Positions 46,540 through 58,095 are shown, counted from the stretch's first letter. The stretch is 64,000 bases of DNA from Eudorina sp. 2006-703-Eu-15 (GCA_003117195.1 BDSI01000060.1:366001-430000); one strand, 5' to 3'. Numbers and translations are program-made. The notes: a model not told the origin generated them from the letters alone.

Positions 46540-49500
46540 ATGGCCGCTGCCACCGCCAACCTTGTCGTGAAGCTGATGCCGGACATCAGACCAGCCACTT
46601 GGGAACCCAAGGAGCTGGCAGCAGTCGACGGGCCCGATGCGTCGTACACGCTGCAACCTGGCGCTGATCGTACATCGTACAGCGTGACGTACTCGAAGTA
46701 CAACCCAACGCCAGGTCGGGCTGCTGCCGGGACGTGGAGGCGCCGGGATGTGAGGGGCCCAGACGGCAGCAGTTGTTGGTTGCAGAGTCTGTTGCTAACC
46801 AGCTTCTTGAGGCGGGCGGCACCCGGTTGCAAGGCTGCTCACGATGCACACACACCCTGGTGTACCTAGCCATGCCATGCCAGCGTCAACCTGCCCAAGC
46901 GCCACCGCCTATGCATGAAACAATGCTCCAGTACGGCAGTATATTGGTGCTTGGTTTGGGTCGGGCGGGTCTCCTATCTTAACACACCCTACATACAGTG
47001 TCCTTCACAATGCAGTCATTGTGTCATTCACAGGAAAGTCTGCTCCTATTAGGTCAGTGTTTGGCCCTCACGGACCGCTGGCGCATTCCTAGTAGGGCGG
47101 GAGCCCAGCCGCCCGCTGTAACCGTGCCTGACTGAATGAACGTTACAGCGGACCCAAAAAAGGAATTATGGACTGTGACTGCGACTGATTGGAAATAGTA
47201 AGGCGCCACCCTCGCTCCCGATACGCGGGTCTGCCCCCCGCGGTGCCGGCAGCCCCGCCCCCTCGGCCATGTTCCCCCCCGTCCGTGTGTCTCCGGCACG
47301 TACCCGCCCCCGGCAGGCACGGGCCGCACCGGCTTCTTCCGGGTGCCCCCCAACAACTACCCCTTCTACTCGGAGGAGGAGAAGTACGCCCCCGTGGTGC
47401 AGGTGCCGCAGCGAGGAGGGGGGTTAGGGATGGGGTTGGAGTCTTGGAGACGGGGATGGAGTGGGGTCACAGTGGTGCAAAGGCGGTTCAGGAAATCAGC
47501 ACGGCGCGCCTTAACTGTCTTCTTGCGCGCCGTCCGGATAGGGTACTTACTCTTCGTGGCGGGGCTGTCGTGGCTGGCTGGCTGGCTGGCTGGCGCTGAA
47601 GTGTGGCCCTACCTGCCGATGAGCCGCGGGGGCCCTCTGTGACATGATGTTTGAATTTCATTCAAAGTTTCAAACCCTGCACTTGCCCTGATGCGATCCA
47701 CCTCCCGCGCCCCTCTCCTCTGTGTCCCGCGCCGCCTGACGGGCGGCTGCTGGCTGGCTTGCTGCCTCGCTGGCTGGCCGGCTCTTGAACGTGGCGGGCG
47801 GGTTACCAGGCGGACGGCGGCCAACTGTCCGGTATGCGGGGCTGCGGGTTCGTTGCTCGGGGTCGTTGGGTAGTCAGGTCTGCTTAGTTGTGAGCACGGC
47901 ACCTGTTTGTTGCAAGGCAAATGAACGCAACGGTGCGCAGGGCATCTGCTGCTAGGTCGCGGGCTGGAGCTGCTGTGTACCGTTGGCAGCGCGCTTGGGA
48001 TCGCTGTACAGTGGAATTTGTCTTTGTCTAGCTAGTAGCGACCGCTTCGGTGCGTGATGACCATAAGCCGACGCAGGGGCCCCCTGTCGCTCTCACACAC
48101 AGCTCGCCCTGTTCCTGGGTTCGGTCGAGTCGTTCCTTTCCTGAACACACAGCTCGCCTCCCGTGAGGCCCCCTCCGTGCCCATGGCCCACCTGGTCGAT
48201 TCGTCCCTATCGCTGCCCGGCTGTTCAAACCCCGGGACTGGCCCCGCAGAGTGGGAGCCGATGTACGCGCCCACGAAGGAGCAGGCGGAGGCGGACAGGG
48301 CCAAGGCGTACGCGGAGGGCGTGCCTCACGGTACGGCGTCGGTGGTGCGCACATCCATGTACCCAGTGTACCATCACCACGGAGGGGCATGATGGTGTAC
48401 GGCATGACGGTTGGATTATTCGATGCGCGATGGCGACCAACGTTTGGCGCCAACCAGTGTCGGGGCATACGGTATCTCGGCATGCCTTCTGAATGTAAAA
48501 CTAACAGTGTTTTTTGCCTGTGAATACTCTTCGCCGCTTGTTCTCGACGTCCTTCGGGTGCGGAATGAGGACGGATGACCGAAATCAATGGGGATTTAGG
48601 TTCCTTGAATGTCCTTCGGTACGATATGGGTCTGCAATTGTAACCGCCCATCAGTGGAGCCGTGTGTGGAGCACAACCAGGCAACCGGTTGGTACACCTT
48701 GTCAGCGTCTCCTGAATCGTAACATTCACAACTGCTCTGTGTGTGTGCGTGTGTGTGTGTGTGTGACGGGCCTAATCAGGCTACGTGGCGCCCGGCTCGC
48801 GGCTCAAGGACGAGGCCTCCCTGGAGATGTGGGTGGTCAGCGAGCTGGTGGGTGCACTAGCTGGCTCAGGGGGCGGGCGGGGGGGGGAGTTTGTTGAGCG
48901 GTGGGCAGGGTAAGAAAGGAATGAACCCAAGTCGGCCACCAGCCCGTTTTGCCGACAACCATCTTGTCTGAATGGGTGACACGAGGCAATGGGTGACAAG
49001 TGTGGATGAGTAGAAGGACGCATACCTCGCCTGTGGTTCCGTCCGGGCTCCCTGGGGTTCACGTCGTCTCGTCTCTTGCTGCTTGGCCTGTCTGGCACCG
49101 CCAGGCGGGGGCAGTGACCGCCCCAATCCGCGGCATGATCCCCCATCTTGAACCCTGGCCGCCCCCCTTTTACCCCCGCGTACGGCAGCACGACGATTCG
49201 GAGTACGGCGAGGTCCGCGACGCGGCGACCGGACGCCACTCTGGCGGGCCATTCCGTATCCGAGTCAGTCCCCGGATGCGGATTGAGGAGCTGCGGCTGA
49301 TCATCCGGGTGGGTGTGGCTGACCCGTGGGTCGGAGGGGTCCCGTGCCACTGTGGCTTGGTGTATGTGTTCGGATTGCGATCAGGCAGGCACTATCTGCC
49401 AAGCTGCAGCCGAGGGGCGCACCGTTCCCTATTCCTGCGCGCACCTCCGGCAAATGCAGCCCGTCGCGCCCACCAGGCCCCCACTGCTGTTCATGCGGTC

Positions 49501-50202
49501 CTCAGCGTCTGCGGCCGCGACCCCGGCCGCGCCTCCTGGTGGCCGCCTCCCCGTCCCGCGCTGCAGGATGTTGGCGGTATCGTGCCCGCGCTGCAAAGGT
49601 TGTCGTACGCGGGCAAGCACCTGGACGACGCGCAGCGCACCCTGGAGCAGTGAGTGTCGTGGACCCGTACGCTGCCGTACAGGTCACAAGTTTGTGGCCG
49701 TACATTGCCGGTTTGGCTTGCACCATGTTGAAAGGCATGATTGCACGGCATAATTACAACGGATCCTGTATTAGGATAATCGATGCCTATACCTGTGAAA
49801 TACACTACCAACCGGTGCCTATACCCGTGAAGCACACAACGTCTGTGGAAATGTTATACATGGAGTGAATCGTTGCCGGGCCGCCTTGGAAGGCTGTCGC
49901 TATGTGGGCCCTGTGCACCGGGGGCAGCCCTGCTGAACGACCTCGCTCAGATCTTAACAACCAGCCGCCAACTGCCAACCACCACCAACCGCAGCTATGG
50001 CATCAAGTACTGGCACCAGCGCTTCCCGCACTGGCCCATCAAGATCCGCAAGTGTGAGGCAGAGGGGACAGGGCCGGGCGGCGCCGGGCGGAACAATTCA
50101 GCAGGGCCGGGAACATGGGCGGTCGGGTTCCGCCTGCAAGGTAGCAAGACGGGACTCCTGGCAGAAATGCAACGGGTCGTCTGTAACATCATTCATAAAT
50201 AG
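46540..50202 (+). CDS. Uncharacterised protein with C-terminal ubiquitin-like domain
   Basis: Exons 46540-46714, 47317-47402, 48252-48330, 48780-48847, 49189-49308, 49567-49649, 49995-50051 join in phase and give about 223 aa. The C-terminal part (from about residue 150) reads as a beta-grasp ubiquitin-like fold: FRIRVSPRMRIEELRLIIR, then IVPALQRLSYAGKHLDDA and a TLEHYGI turn. The N-terminal half has Tyr/Pro motifs (GFFRVPPNNYPFYSEEEKY, WEPMYAPTKEQAEADRA) not recognised in any family. There is no Gly-Gly end, so conjugation is unlikely. The end is ambiguous: without a further splice the frame runs to TAG at 50200-50202; with donor 50052 and acceptor CAG at 50438-50440 a last exon would run to about 50660. 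A ciliary role is only a guess from the neighbour ODA10. Confidence 0.7.
48740..48765 (+). repeat. GT microsatellite next to an acceptor
   Basis: GT run 15 bases before the exon 4 acceptor (48779/48780) of the ubiquitin-like gene, where a pyrimidine tract would be expected. Confidence 0.85.
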
Positions 50203-51662
50203 AGATGGTGCAACTCCAGAACGCGTATGGTACTGTACGGCACTGGCTGGCGTTGGTACTGGTGCAGATCTCTGGAACGGCCCCCATCATCCAAGCGCCT
50301 GAAGTTGATGGGCCCCGGTACCACGAGCACGCACCCTGACGGCCTGACTGCACTCGCCAACCGCCAACCACCAACCGCCTGAAAGACCCGGCCTGACCCC
50401 TAACCCCCGCCCCGCCTGTGCCCGCGCTGTATCTCCGCAGGCTAGGTGGCTGGCGCCGTGCCTCTTCCGCCCGTGCTGCCCACAGTTGCGCACGCGGCGT
50501 TGCTTATGTCATAATACAGCGCACAATAATACACGTTCGAGATCGCGACATACGAAATGGCGTTCATGAAGGGCGCAGCTTCGTGAGCGGCCAAGTCCAC
50601 GTTTTTCGTGGACTGCAATATGCAATAATGCCGTTACCTTGTAACGGTTACATTACATAATGCCGCCAGGGACTCGCGGGCGTGGATTACCCCCTGATGG
50701 CTGGCTTCGGTAGTCGCACGGCCCGCCGGTAACACGTGCTGCGGACCAAAGATCAGCACCGTCATCATCTTTGACATTGATTGCATTTTATACCACGTTA
50801 TCATTAAGGATGTTTCAGCGGACCCCGCGGGTCATCCCACGTGTAAGCGCACCGACCCACGTCCAGGTCTTTCTCCATTCATGCAGCAGGGAGGGAGAGC
50901 CCATCGTGTACGGGGAGCGCTGCGGGACCGTTGGGCCTCCGGCCTGAGCTCGCCCCCATTGCGTTCACGAGGTCCATCCACATTGCCCCGCATGACCAGC
51001 GCTCACAAGCTCCGTCGCCAAGTACCGTAATAGGCCTCGACACAACGCAACGCAGCACAACACAACGAGCGACGTCTGCTGTCCTCGTTGAAAACGTCCG
51101 AAAACGTGCGAACCTGCGAAACCGACAGGAGCACCTCCAGCACAGAGCAGCACCTCGCGCCTCCTGCATGCGCCCTTATGCGACCACCGCTGTCCCCGGT
51201 TCGAACTTCAGCGCTCCCCGGAGGGAGTTGCAAATAACGAAAAACAACCAATAACACACGGGTCCACCTTGTCACGATTACATAAAAACCAAGGTACAGG
51301 ACAAGCCCAGCCATAAGTGACTGATGGTCACGTCGGGAACCAGCACCATTGGTCTGCTGTCGCGTTCATTCATTCAATGGTATGTACACGCCGTGTGGAA
51401 TTGATATCTGCACGGCCACACCAAGCCGCTGCTAGAGGAAGTAGCTGTTTCCGCGGCGTGTTTACACCTTTGGGTGCCAACCGGTTTGCGGCCCAGGCCG
51501 TCAGGTGTGGTGCTCCATCATCGCCCCGCCCTCGCATCCTGCCGACTCCGCCCATATACAAGGTACCCTATTCAAAAACAACGACGTAGATATAGGCCAC
51601 CCATAATCCTACCCAACTCTAACGACGGATTTAAACAGTTGCCCCCGGGTGTCCCCGCTCCA
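50203..51662. other. Convergent intergenic region
   Basis: May include a last exon of the ubiquitin-like gene (about 50441-50660). Holds one copy of a short dispersed motif at 50797-50838 (minus orientation). The remainder, including 50860-51650, shows no supported exon. Confidence 0.4.
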
Positions 51663-52236
51663 TCACTTCCAAGGACGGCTCGGGGGCTTCCGTTGCGCAG
51701 GCTGCCGCAGTGGCACCGCCTTGACGGTGTACAGCGCCGAGCGTGGCTCGAGCTGCCGGGCCACCAGCTCAGTGCAGCCGGGGCCAAGGGGCTGCTGCGT
51801 TCGGGTGCGAACGAGTCGGTTATTGACCAGACACGTGTAACGGCTGAGCGCGGTACATCAGCCGGGTAGTCAGAGGATGAAGGCTGATTATTTTTTTACG
51901 TGATACTAACCTGAGACATCAGTTCCGCAAGCTCCGTTCGCAGGACTTCGTCTGTGGGGTTCAACGACGCACAATGCCGCGCCGTGGCATGAGCACCTAA
52001 CCGCAATTTGCAAAATGATCGACTTTCATATGTCAGGGTTGTAGCTTACCAAGTTCTTCTGAGTTCATGTTGAACTCGGGAGCGTAGTCCAAGTTGGGGC
52101 GGACGTAGGTGACCAGGTCGAGTCGCCGTCCGCCGGGACGCTGCCGCGTGGGCAGCCGTTGATCTACACCCTCCGCTGCAATTCCAGTATTGCTACCAGG
52201 GATATACGTCCATCGCGTAGTTGCGTGAGGTGGCAT
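51663..52236 (-). CDS. Small conserved-looking protein of unknown function
   Basis: Minus-strand exons 52236-52050, 51996-51911 and 51794-51663 (TGA) join in phase to give 134 aa. Donors GTAAGC and GTTAGT and acceptors TTAG and CAG are all standard. The start MPPHATTRWTYIPGSN is the first ATG. The protein is hydrophilic with no membrane segment; motifs such as LVTYVRPNLDYAPEF and LNPTDEVLRTELAELM look structured and its tail is basic (QPAQRKPPSRPWK). I do not recognise the family. The last acceptor is a tandem CAGCAG, so one Gln may be included or skipped. It is divergent from the MoaC gene with 472 bases between the two ATGs. Confidence 0.6.
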
Positions 52237-52708
52237 GTTGCAAAGCAGAGCGGAGCGAACGCTGCAACCGACAACAGCCCCCCAGTTCAATGTGGGTCAG
52301 CTAAAACATCCAATTGTTCAATTATTATTTGCTATTGAACGCCTTTTTGCTCGAACATCGACAAACATACGTCGATGTTACCTTCCAGGGCTAAATGACG
52401 ATAGCTTTGCAGAAGATAGATGTCCTTTGCAAAGCAAATATGATCGCGTACTGTTTTGTTGCGGATAAAGTTTATTACGGGCTCCATCGGCTAATCGCCT
52501 GGGACTACCGCGCCCGTTGGCAAACCATACTGCAATGAGTAATACATCCGTTCTCAATCCCCAACAGCGAAAGTGCATCATAACCTCCTGCATTACAACG
52601 TGATCAAATGGAGATGATTGATTATCACTCTGCTCAGGACGTCGCCGTGTCCTGCACAAGCGTCGAGTTGAATCGCATGTAAATTAACTCAATCATTGCG
52701 TAGTTGCA
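52237..52708. promoter_or_regulatory. Short divergent intergenic region (candidate bidirectional promoter)
   Basis: Separates the ATG of the small minus-strand protein from the ATG of MoaC. It must contain both 5' UTRs and core promoters. AT-richer than either gene. No specific element is called. Confidence 0.5.
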
Positions 52709-55047
52709 ATGTTGCGCCGTGCAAAGTTTCTATCGGCGTTGGCTGCCGGTCATGAAAAGCTTGCAGTGCAAGGGTGCTTCTACCACTACACCACAGCGAG
52801 CAGCGACATCGAAGATGCGAACAGAGTGAGTGAGGTACTCTTTCTTTAAGTAACAAATGCAATTTACACTAAGCCCCCGGAGCCAAGTTCTCCGAAACCG
52901 CACCACCCTCCCCTTCCCTGTCCATCACTTCCGTTCCTACCGCTCACGATCCGATGCTGACAGGAGCTGGACGAATTCTTCGGTGTCTCAAGAAGCAGCA
53001 CCTCCATTAACGGCGCCAGCACAAACACCAGCAGGTCACCTCGATCCCGATCTGCGCATCGCGCTGCAGTCACCGACGGCGGTCCCGCCGCCGTACCCCC
53101 GCCAGACTCCACGCCGTCGGGGCCCGAGCCGTCCATCAGTTTCAGCACGTCTTTCTCGGAGGCCGCCTCTGCGCCTGACGACACTGAGCCTAACCTGGAA
53201 TCCGGATGGGACGTCGCGCCTTCGTATGGATTCGCGGCCTCCACAGTTTCAGGGAAGACCGCTGGCTGGCGCGGGGCCGCGGCCACCCAGCAGCCCGTTC
53301 TCCATCCACCGCCGCCCGTGCAGCCACCTCGAGCACTGACGCACATCGACTCGTCGGGGTCGGCGTCCATGGTGGATGTGTCACAGGTACGAACGTACGG
53401 CGACCGAGAGGGAGTGGCCCGTGGCGGTATCCCGGAGGGTGGGTGTCTGGGTACTTGGCGGACCGCCCTTCAAACCCTAGACCGCCCTTCAAGCTTCCAT
53501 TACATCCATCAGGGGGCTCAAGCTTACGAACTGCTCACTATGCTTCACCCTAGAGACCCGAACCCTCTCCAAGCGCGGTTTCGTTCTTGGCTTGGCGTTA
53601 TTCCATATCCAAGCCCGCCCGCCACTGCACACCCGGGTGGGACTCCGCACAATGGGAATGCACGCACACACACACGCCCGCTGGACCCGGCAGCCCACGC
53701 GCCGGAGGCACTGCAGCCTGCAAAACCCTAATGGCACCGCAGGTTCCTAGAGGTACCAGGACGCGGCTGAGCGCCTGGCGCAGCATTGCAGACGGTGTGC
53801 TCCTCTTCAAGTGCCGCCTAGAGCCGTGGTCCTCCGGGCCGCCGCCTCCGGGCCGCCGCCTGCCGACTAAAAGCCCAAGCCCTGCAGTCCCCTCACGGTC
53901 CCCCCTCCCGCCATCTCTGGCCCTACTCCTCGCTATCCCTCATCACCTCCTGTATACTCCCTCAGCTCCTTGCAACCTCCCTCGCCCTCACCGATGACCC
54001 GCGGGGTCCGCTGTAACATCCTTAATAATACAAGTATATAAACCTACCCCGCGGCCTGGCCCTCCCTGGCCACTGCCCCTCCTCGGGGAGCTCCCACAGA
54101 AGCTGGTGACCGCCCGCGAGGCTCAGGCCTCCTGCGTGGTGTCACTGGGGGATGCGTACGACCTGGTGGCCGCCAACTCGGTGGCAAAGGGCGACGTGCT
54201 CAAGGTGGCCCAGCTGGCCGGGATCTGCGGCGCCAAGGCCACCGCCACCCTCATACCGCTCTGCCACAACATACCCATCAGCAAGGTAGGGGGTTGCGGG
54301 CGGCCCGAGAGGACGGGGAGGGGCGGAATGGGGCGGAATGGCGGCGTGGGGCGCGTAGAGGGCGGACAGCCGGCGTGGCCACGGACGGGCGGCGTGGGGC
54401 GCATAGGGGCGGCTGGGGGGCTTGTTCCTTGTGCTAGTGGTCGGGTCGACCGGGTCGTTAAGGCCGTGGTTATTGCCTGGGAGCTGTGGTACCTGGATGT
54501 CGAATCCGAGACACAACCCAAAAGGAGCCCCACCCGGGGTAGGGTTTCGGGAGATCAAAACGAAACACAAGTTGGGAGGTAGGGGTGGCGACCGTGCTGG
54601 GATGGCTCCAGGATGGTGCCCGGCGCTGCTTTGGCTCTCTCCAAGTCTCCGTTCCTCGGCGCAGGGGGTGAGAACCTACCTACCCTATTATTCTCTGAGA
54701 GAATAATATCAAGTTATTCTCTGAAAGAATACTATTAAATTGTGAGAGAATAATAGTTTCTCTGACTGGTGCAGGTGGATGTTCAACTGCAGCTGGATGC
54801 CGCCGCGCGCGCCGTCGTGATCCGCGCGCTGGCGCGCACCGACGGCAAGACGGGCGTGGAGATGGAGGCGCTGACGGCGGCGTCGGTGGCGGCGCTGACG
54901 GTGTACGACATGTGCAAGGCGGCGGCGAAGGACATGGTGGTAGGGCAGCTGCAGCTGGACTACAAGAGCGGGGGCCGCAGCGGGACGTATCTGCGCGCGG
55001 GCCTGCGGAGGTCGGACCTGCTGCCGTCGGCTCGTCCGCCCCTCTGA
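52709..55047 (+). CDS. CNX3: Cyclic pyranopterin monophosphate synthase (MoaC; plant CNX3), mitochondrial
   Basis: Four exons: 52709-52825, 52964-53386, 54100-54285, 54775-55047 (TGA); 332 aa, all phase 0. The N-terminus ([20 protein letters not shown]) has the Arg/Ala/Leu character of a mitochondrial presequence, in line with plant CNX3. A Ser/Ala/Pro-rich linker (about 40-160) follows. The catalytic domain runs from [16 protein letters not shown] (about 163) to the end. Family active-site residues are present: Lys in AKGDVLKVA, His in LIPLCHNIP, Glu in [16 protein letters not shown], Asp and Lys in VYDMCKAA, and the KSGGRSG loop. It converts 3',8-cyclo-GTP to cyclic pyranopterin monophosphate, the first metal-free intermediate of molybdenum cofactor. 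A decayed partial copy is at 60005-60830. Confidence 0.93.
54686..54766. repeat. AT-rich nested palindromes in MoaC intron 3
   Basis: TATTATTCTCTGAGAGAATAATA style inverted sequence spans 54686-54708, followed by two more copies of the same half-sites (TTATTCTCTGAAAGAATA and GAGAGAATAATAG). The half-site TTATTCTCT appears three or more times in alternating orientation, just before the exon 4 acceptor. Confidence 0.88.
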
Positions 55048-56990
55048 CACGGGCTGCCATCCTGCCCAGCAGCTCGAGAGGTCGGTGCATGTGGGTTCGG
55101 AGGAATGGAGGTCAAGAACACGTGGGCTGGTTAGCAAGGAGGCTCCGGCGGTCCTGGATGCTCCGCGGGGGGTCCAGTGTTGACATGGAGCGTTGTGACG
55201 CAGCGCTTTTGTGGAGGTCAGATCTGGGTGGCAAGGTCAGGTTGGGGGAGTGTCATGGGCCCGCCGGAGTCAGGGGTGGGTTCGTAGTAGTGCGTGTTGG
55301 TCCTACGAAGCTGTTGTGCTCTAAACAAGAGCTTGAGAAGAAAATTCTGCTGGAGGTGTCCGTGAGGTCCATCTGGTGAGTCGGCAGTAAGAGACTGGGT
55401 GATTCCTTTTGGGCTACTACGGCGGTGGCTAGGTGATCGGTTTTGATTGTTCTCTTGGAGATCGCAGCGGCACATTTAACTGTTTTCAAGAGCAGCATGT
55501 ATCCGCGTGAAAACAGCATGTATCAGCGCAGTATTCGGGGTTTCGGGCTCGATGGATGACCGTTGTCGGTTGGCCTTGGTCAGCCGTCCCCCTAAGTTGG
55601 CTTGTCCTGTGCGCGATATGCTTTCACAAATAAACAGGTTGAGATTATACTGTATCAGACTTGCAAATCAATCAAAAACAACAGCGTGCCGGCAAGTGCA
55701 ATCAAAGGGGTAATCAAGGGGGTCGGATTCTCGGATACTCCCGTCCAAAATCGGGATCGGCCGTGACCGGTCAAACGGAGTCCAGGGCGGGTACCTTAGC
55801 CGCGGAAATTCATTTCAATTTTACCAATCCCCGCCGAATCATTTAGAAAACGGCCGTATGTATAAGGCCCTGATATGTATCGACACAAGTGGTAGGGTCC
55901 ATAGCCATATTGATGAGGTACAGCCCACATCCAAGCGTTTGCATGGCCCCAAACTCTCTTGTGCATGGCCCCAAACTCGCCCGATTTTTCGCTGCAACCG
56001 TCGACCCTGGCCGCGTTAATGAAGTTATGAATACATATGAAGCTTAGAAGGTCGGTAAAAGGATGACATAGATGTAGTGGTGGCATTTACGTTGTCTAGG
56101 TGTCGGTGCGCGCATCGCCCGACGGCGTATGCGCCGGTATGGCGCAGACAGCCTGGGCAGCATCCCATGACTACCATGACTGCAGCAAGCAATAAGATAT
56201 TATTGGAGTGTCGACCAATATCAGGCGTGCAGCCTGTTGGCGGGGAAAAATCGACACTTGTGTCAGCGGCTGGCGGCCACGTCGAGACTGCAAACGGCGA
56301 GCATGCAGCGTCAATCAACTACAGGCCCTCGGTGACATAACAAACTCTCCAGCAAAGCGTCTGCAAAACTATCGCAGCGGAGCGGAAACGGAAACGTCAC
56401 GAGGTGGCCGCGAATGCAAACCGCCGGCGAGCGGTCGCGGCTGCGTCGGCGGGCCCGTCGTCTGGGGGTGTCCAAGCTTCGGCCGAAGGAGACGGTCTTC
56501 TTACTGCAGCAGACGCATGCATGGCCACGACTGCAGCAGCCGACCCAGATGGCGGGGGACACCAGAAGCTGCCTGGCATGGATCCCGGCGCACGGCTGCC
56601 AGCCAAGCGCGCGCCTGCGCGTAGCCGCTGGCTCCTACGCCATGATGGACGGTGCATTGCAGCGGCGGCGCATTCGGGAGGATGTGCATGTGGGTATGTG
56701 GGAGGGTGGCGTCGAGGAACAACAAGACGTGACAGCAGGGGGCAGCCCAACAAGCCCCAAGTCACCGGTTGTGTTTGAGCAAATGCCTGTTACCCAGTCA
56801 CCGCAATCCTTGGCTCTAGCTGTGTCGGCCATCCGCACAGCCTTCGACATTTTCTTGGCGTTTTGGGGGGGGCGGTCCTGGGGCCGGTATTGTGCAGCAG
56901 TAATGCGGTGGGGATTCACTGGGGATAGATGACAGCACATAGCTACAGCCACCTGACGCCCTCATCATTTTCACTCATACCAGTTTTCCT
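55048..56990. other. MoaC 3' flank and unassigned DNA
   Basis: Positions 55329-55700 are the source of the 3' half of the MoaC pseudogene. A coding-like stretch on + at about 56358-56680 (QSVCKTIAAERKRKRHEVAA, then Ala-rich) follows a CTCCAG and may be an exon of an unknown basic protein. No start, stop or partner exon could be placed. The rest is unassigned. Confidence 0.35.
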
Positions 56991-56999
56991 TTTCGGCTG

Positions 57000-57309
57000 C
57001 GTTTCACTCCATCCCTGAGCCATGCAGACATGGTGGTGTGGAAATGGGCAAAGGCCAAGCTCCCGTGAGCGGTGTGGCGCTCCATCTGCATAACGAACGC
57101 GGCGGTTAAGTGTCACAGTGTACATCGTCATCTGCTGGGCGTGACTTACGTCCATCCTGGCCCACCTCGCGCTTGCGCCGCTCCTCCAGAACAGCGTGCT
57201 CGTTTCGTGCCTGCATTCTGCTGGCAAACCATGCGGTGCCAACAGCTGCTGTCAGCAGCCCACCGCTTACGACCCCTATGGCTACCCCATGCTTTTGCAT
57301 CGCAGCTGA
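57000..57309 (-). pseudogene. Inverted partial copy of the small membrane/coiled-coil gene
   Basis: Minus-strand sequence reading MQKHGVAIGVVSGGLLTAAV and onwards, then a GTAAGT-type donor, a short intron and the beginning of the next exon, matching the plus-strand gene at 57486-57790. It starts inside exon 1, lacking the first 20 or so codons, and differs by substitutions and by lacking a 27-bp duplication, so it is probably a partial copy. Confidence 0.6.
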
Positions 57310-57435
57310 GCGATTTCGCGCTATGCGACCATATTCACGCTATGCGATGGTGGGCAATTGATGGTGGGCAAGCGATAGAGGTCAAACGTGAATCTCTAAT
57401 AAGAGCTTGCTTGCCCACTGTCGCATAGTGTGAAA

Positions 57436-58095
57436 ATGGAGTCTGTGCAAGCTGAAACGGCTCTTAGCTCGCTGCTGAAAAGCTCAGCTGCGATGCAAAA
57501 GCATGGGGTAGCCATAGGGGTCCTAAGCGATGGGCTGCTGACAGCAGCTGTTGGCACCGCATGGTTTGCCAGCAGAGTGCAGGCACGTAACGAGCACACT
57601 GTTCTGGAGGAGCGTAACGAGCACACTGTTCTGGAGGAGCGGTGCAAGCGTGAGGTGGGCCAGGTGGTAAGTCGCGCCCAGCAGATGACGATGTACACTG
57701 TATGTGACGCTTAACCGCCGCATTTGTATGCAGGCAGAGCAGCGTGAGCGGGAGCTCGGTTATGAGCGCATTCAGCACAAGCTGAAGGTGAGGCACAGAA
57801 ATGGAACTTCTGGTCTCTCGCACCTTTGAACCGTGAGCACTCGTTAAAACAGATGGAGAAGCTGCACCGCGAGCTGAAGGCGGGGCACCTGCGCCTCGAG
57901 ATGCATGCTGCAGTGCGTGCTCGATATCTTGAACCACCCCGCCAGTCAGCAGGGTGTCCGCGAGCAGCAAGCGTGCTTGCAGATTTCGCTGCTGCTGAAT
58001 GCCAGCTTCAAGAACCTTCCTCCCTCGTTTCGTATATTTGCAAATCTAAAACGTTGCGTTCTTCTACTGATGCTCTGTCTGCATTGTCTCCATGA
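57436..58095 (+). CDS. Small membrane/coiled-coil protein, unknown function
   Basis: Exons 57436-57666, 57734-57787 and 57853 onward join in phase. The start is ATG 57436 (MESVQAETALSSLLKSSAAM). Residues about 25-46 (GVAIGVLSDGLLTAAVGTAW) form one likely membrane segment, followed by a charged helix with NEHTVLEER repeated twice, owing to a 27-bp duplication, and coiled-coil exons (AEQRERELGYERIQHKLK). The 3' end is unclear. Reading straight on from exon 3 gives a stop at 58093-58095, but the other frame from 57905 (LQCVLDILNHPASQQGVREQ) has better codon usage, so a missed intron or a frameshift is likely. Family not recognised. Confidence 0.5.
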
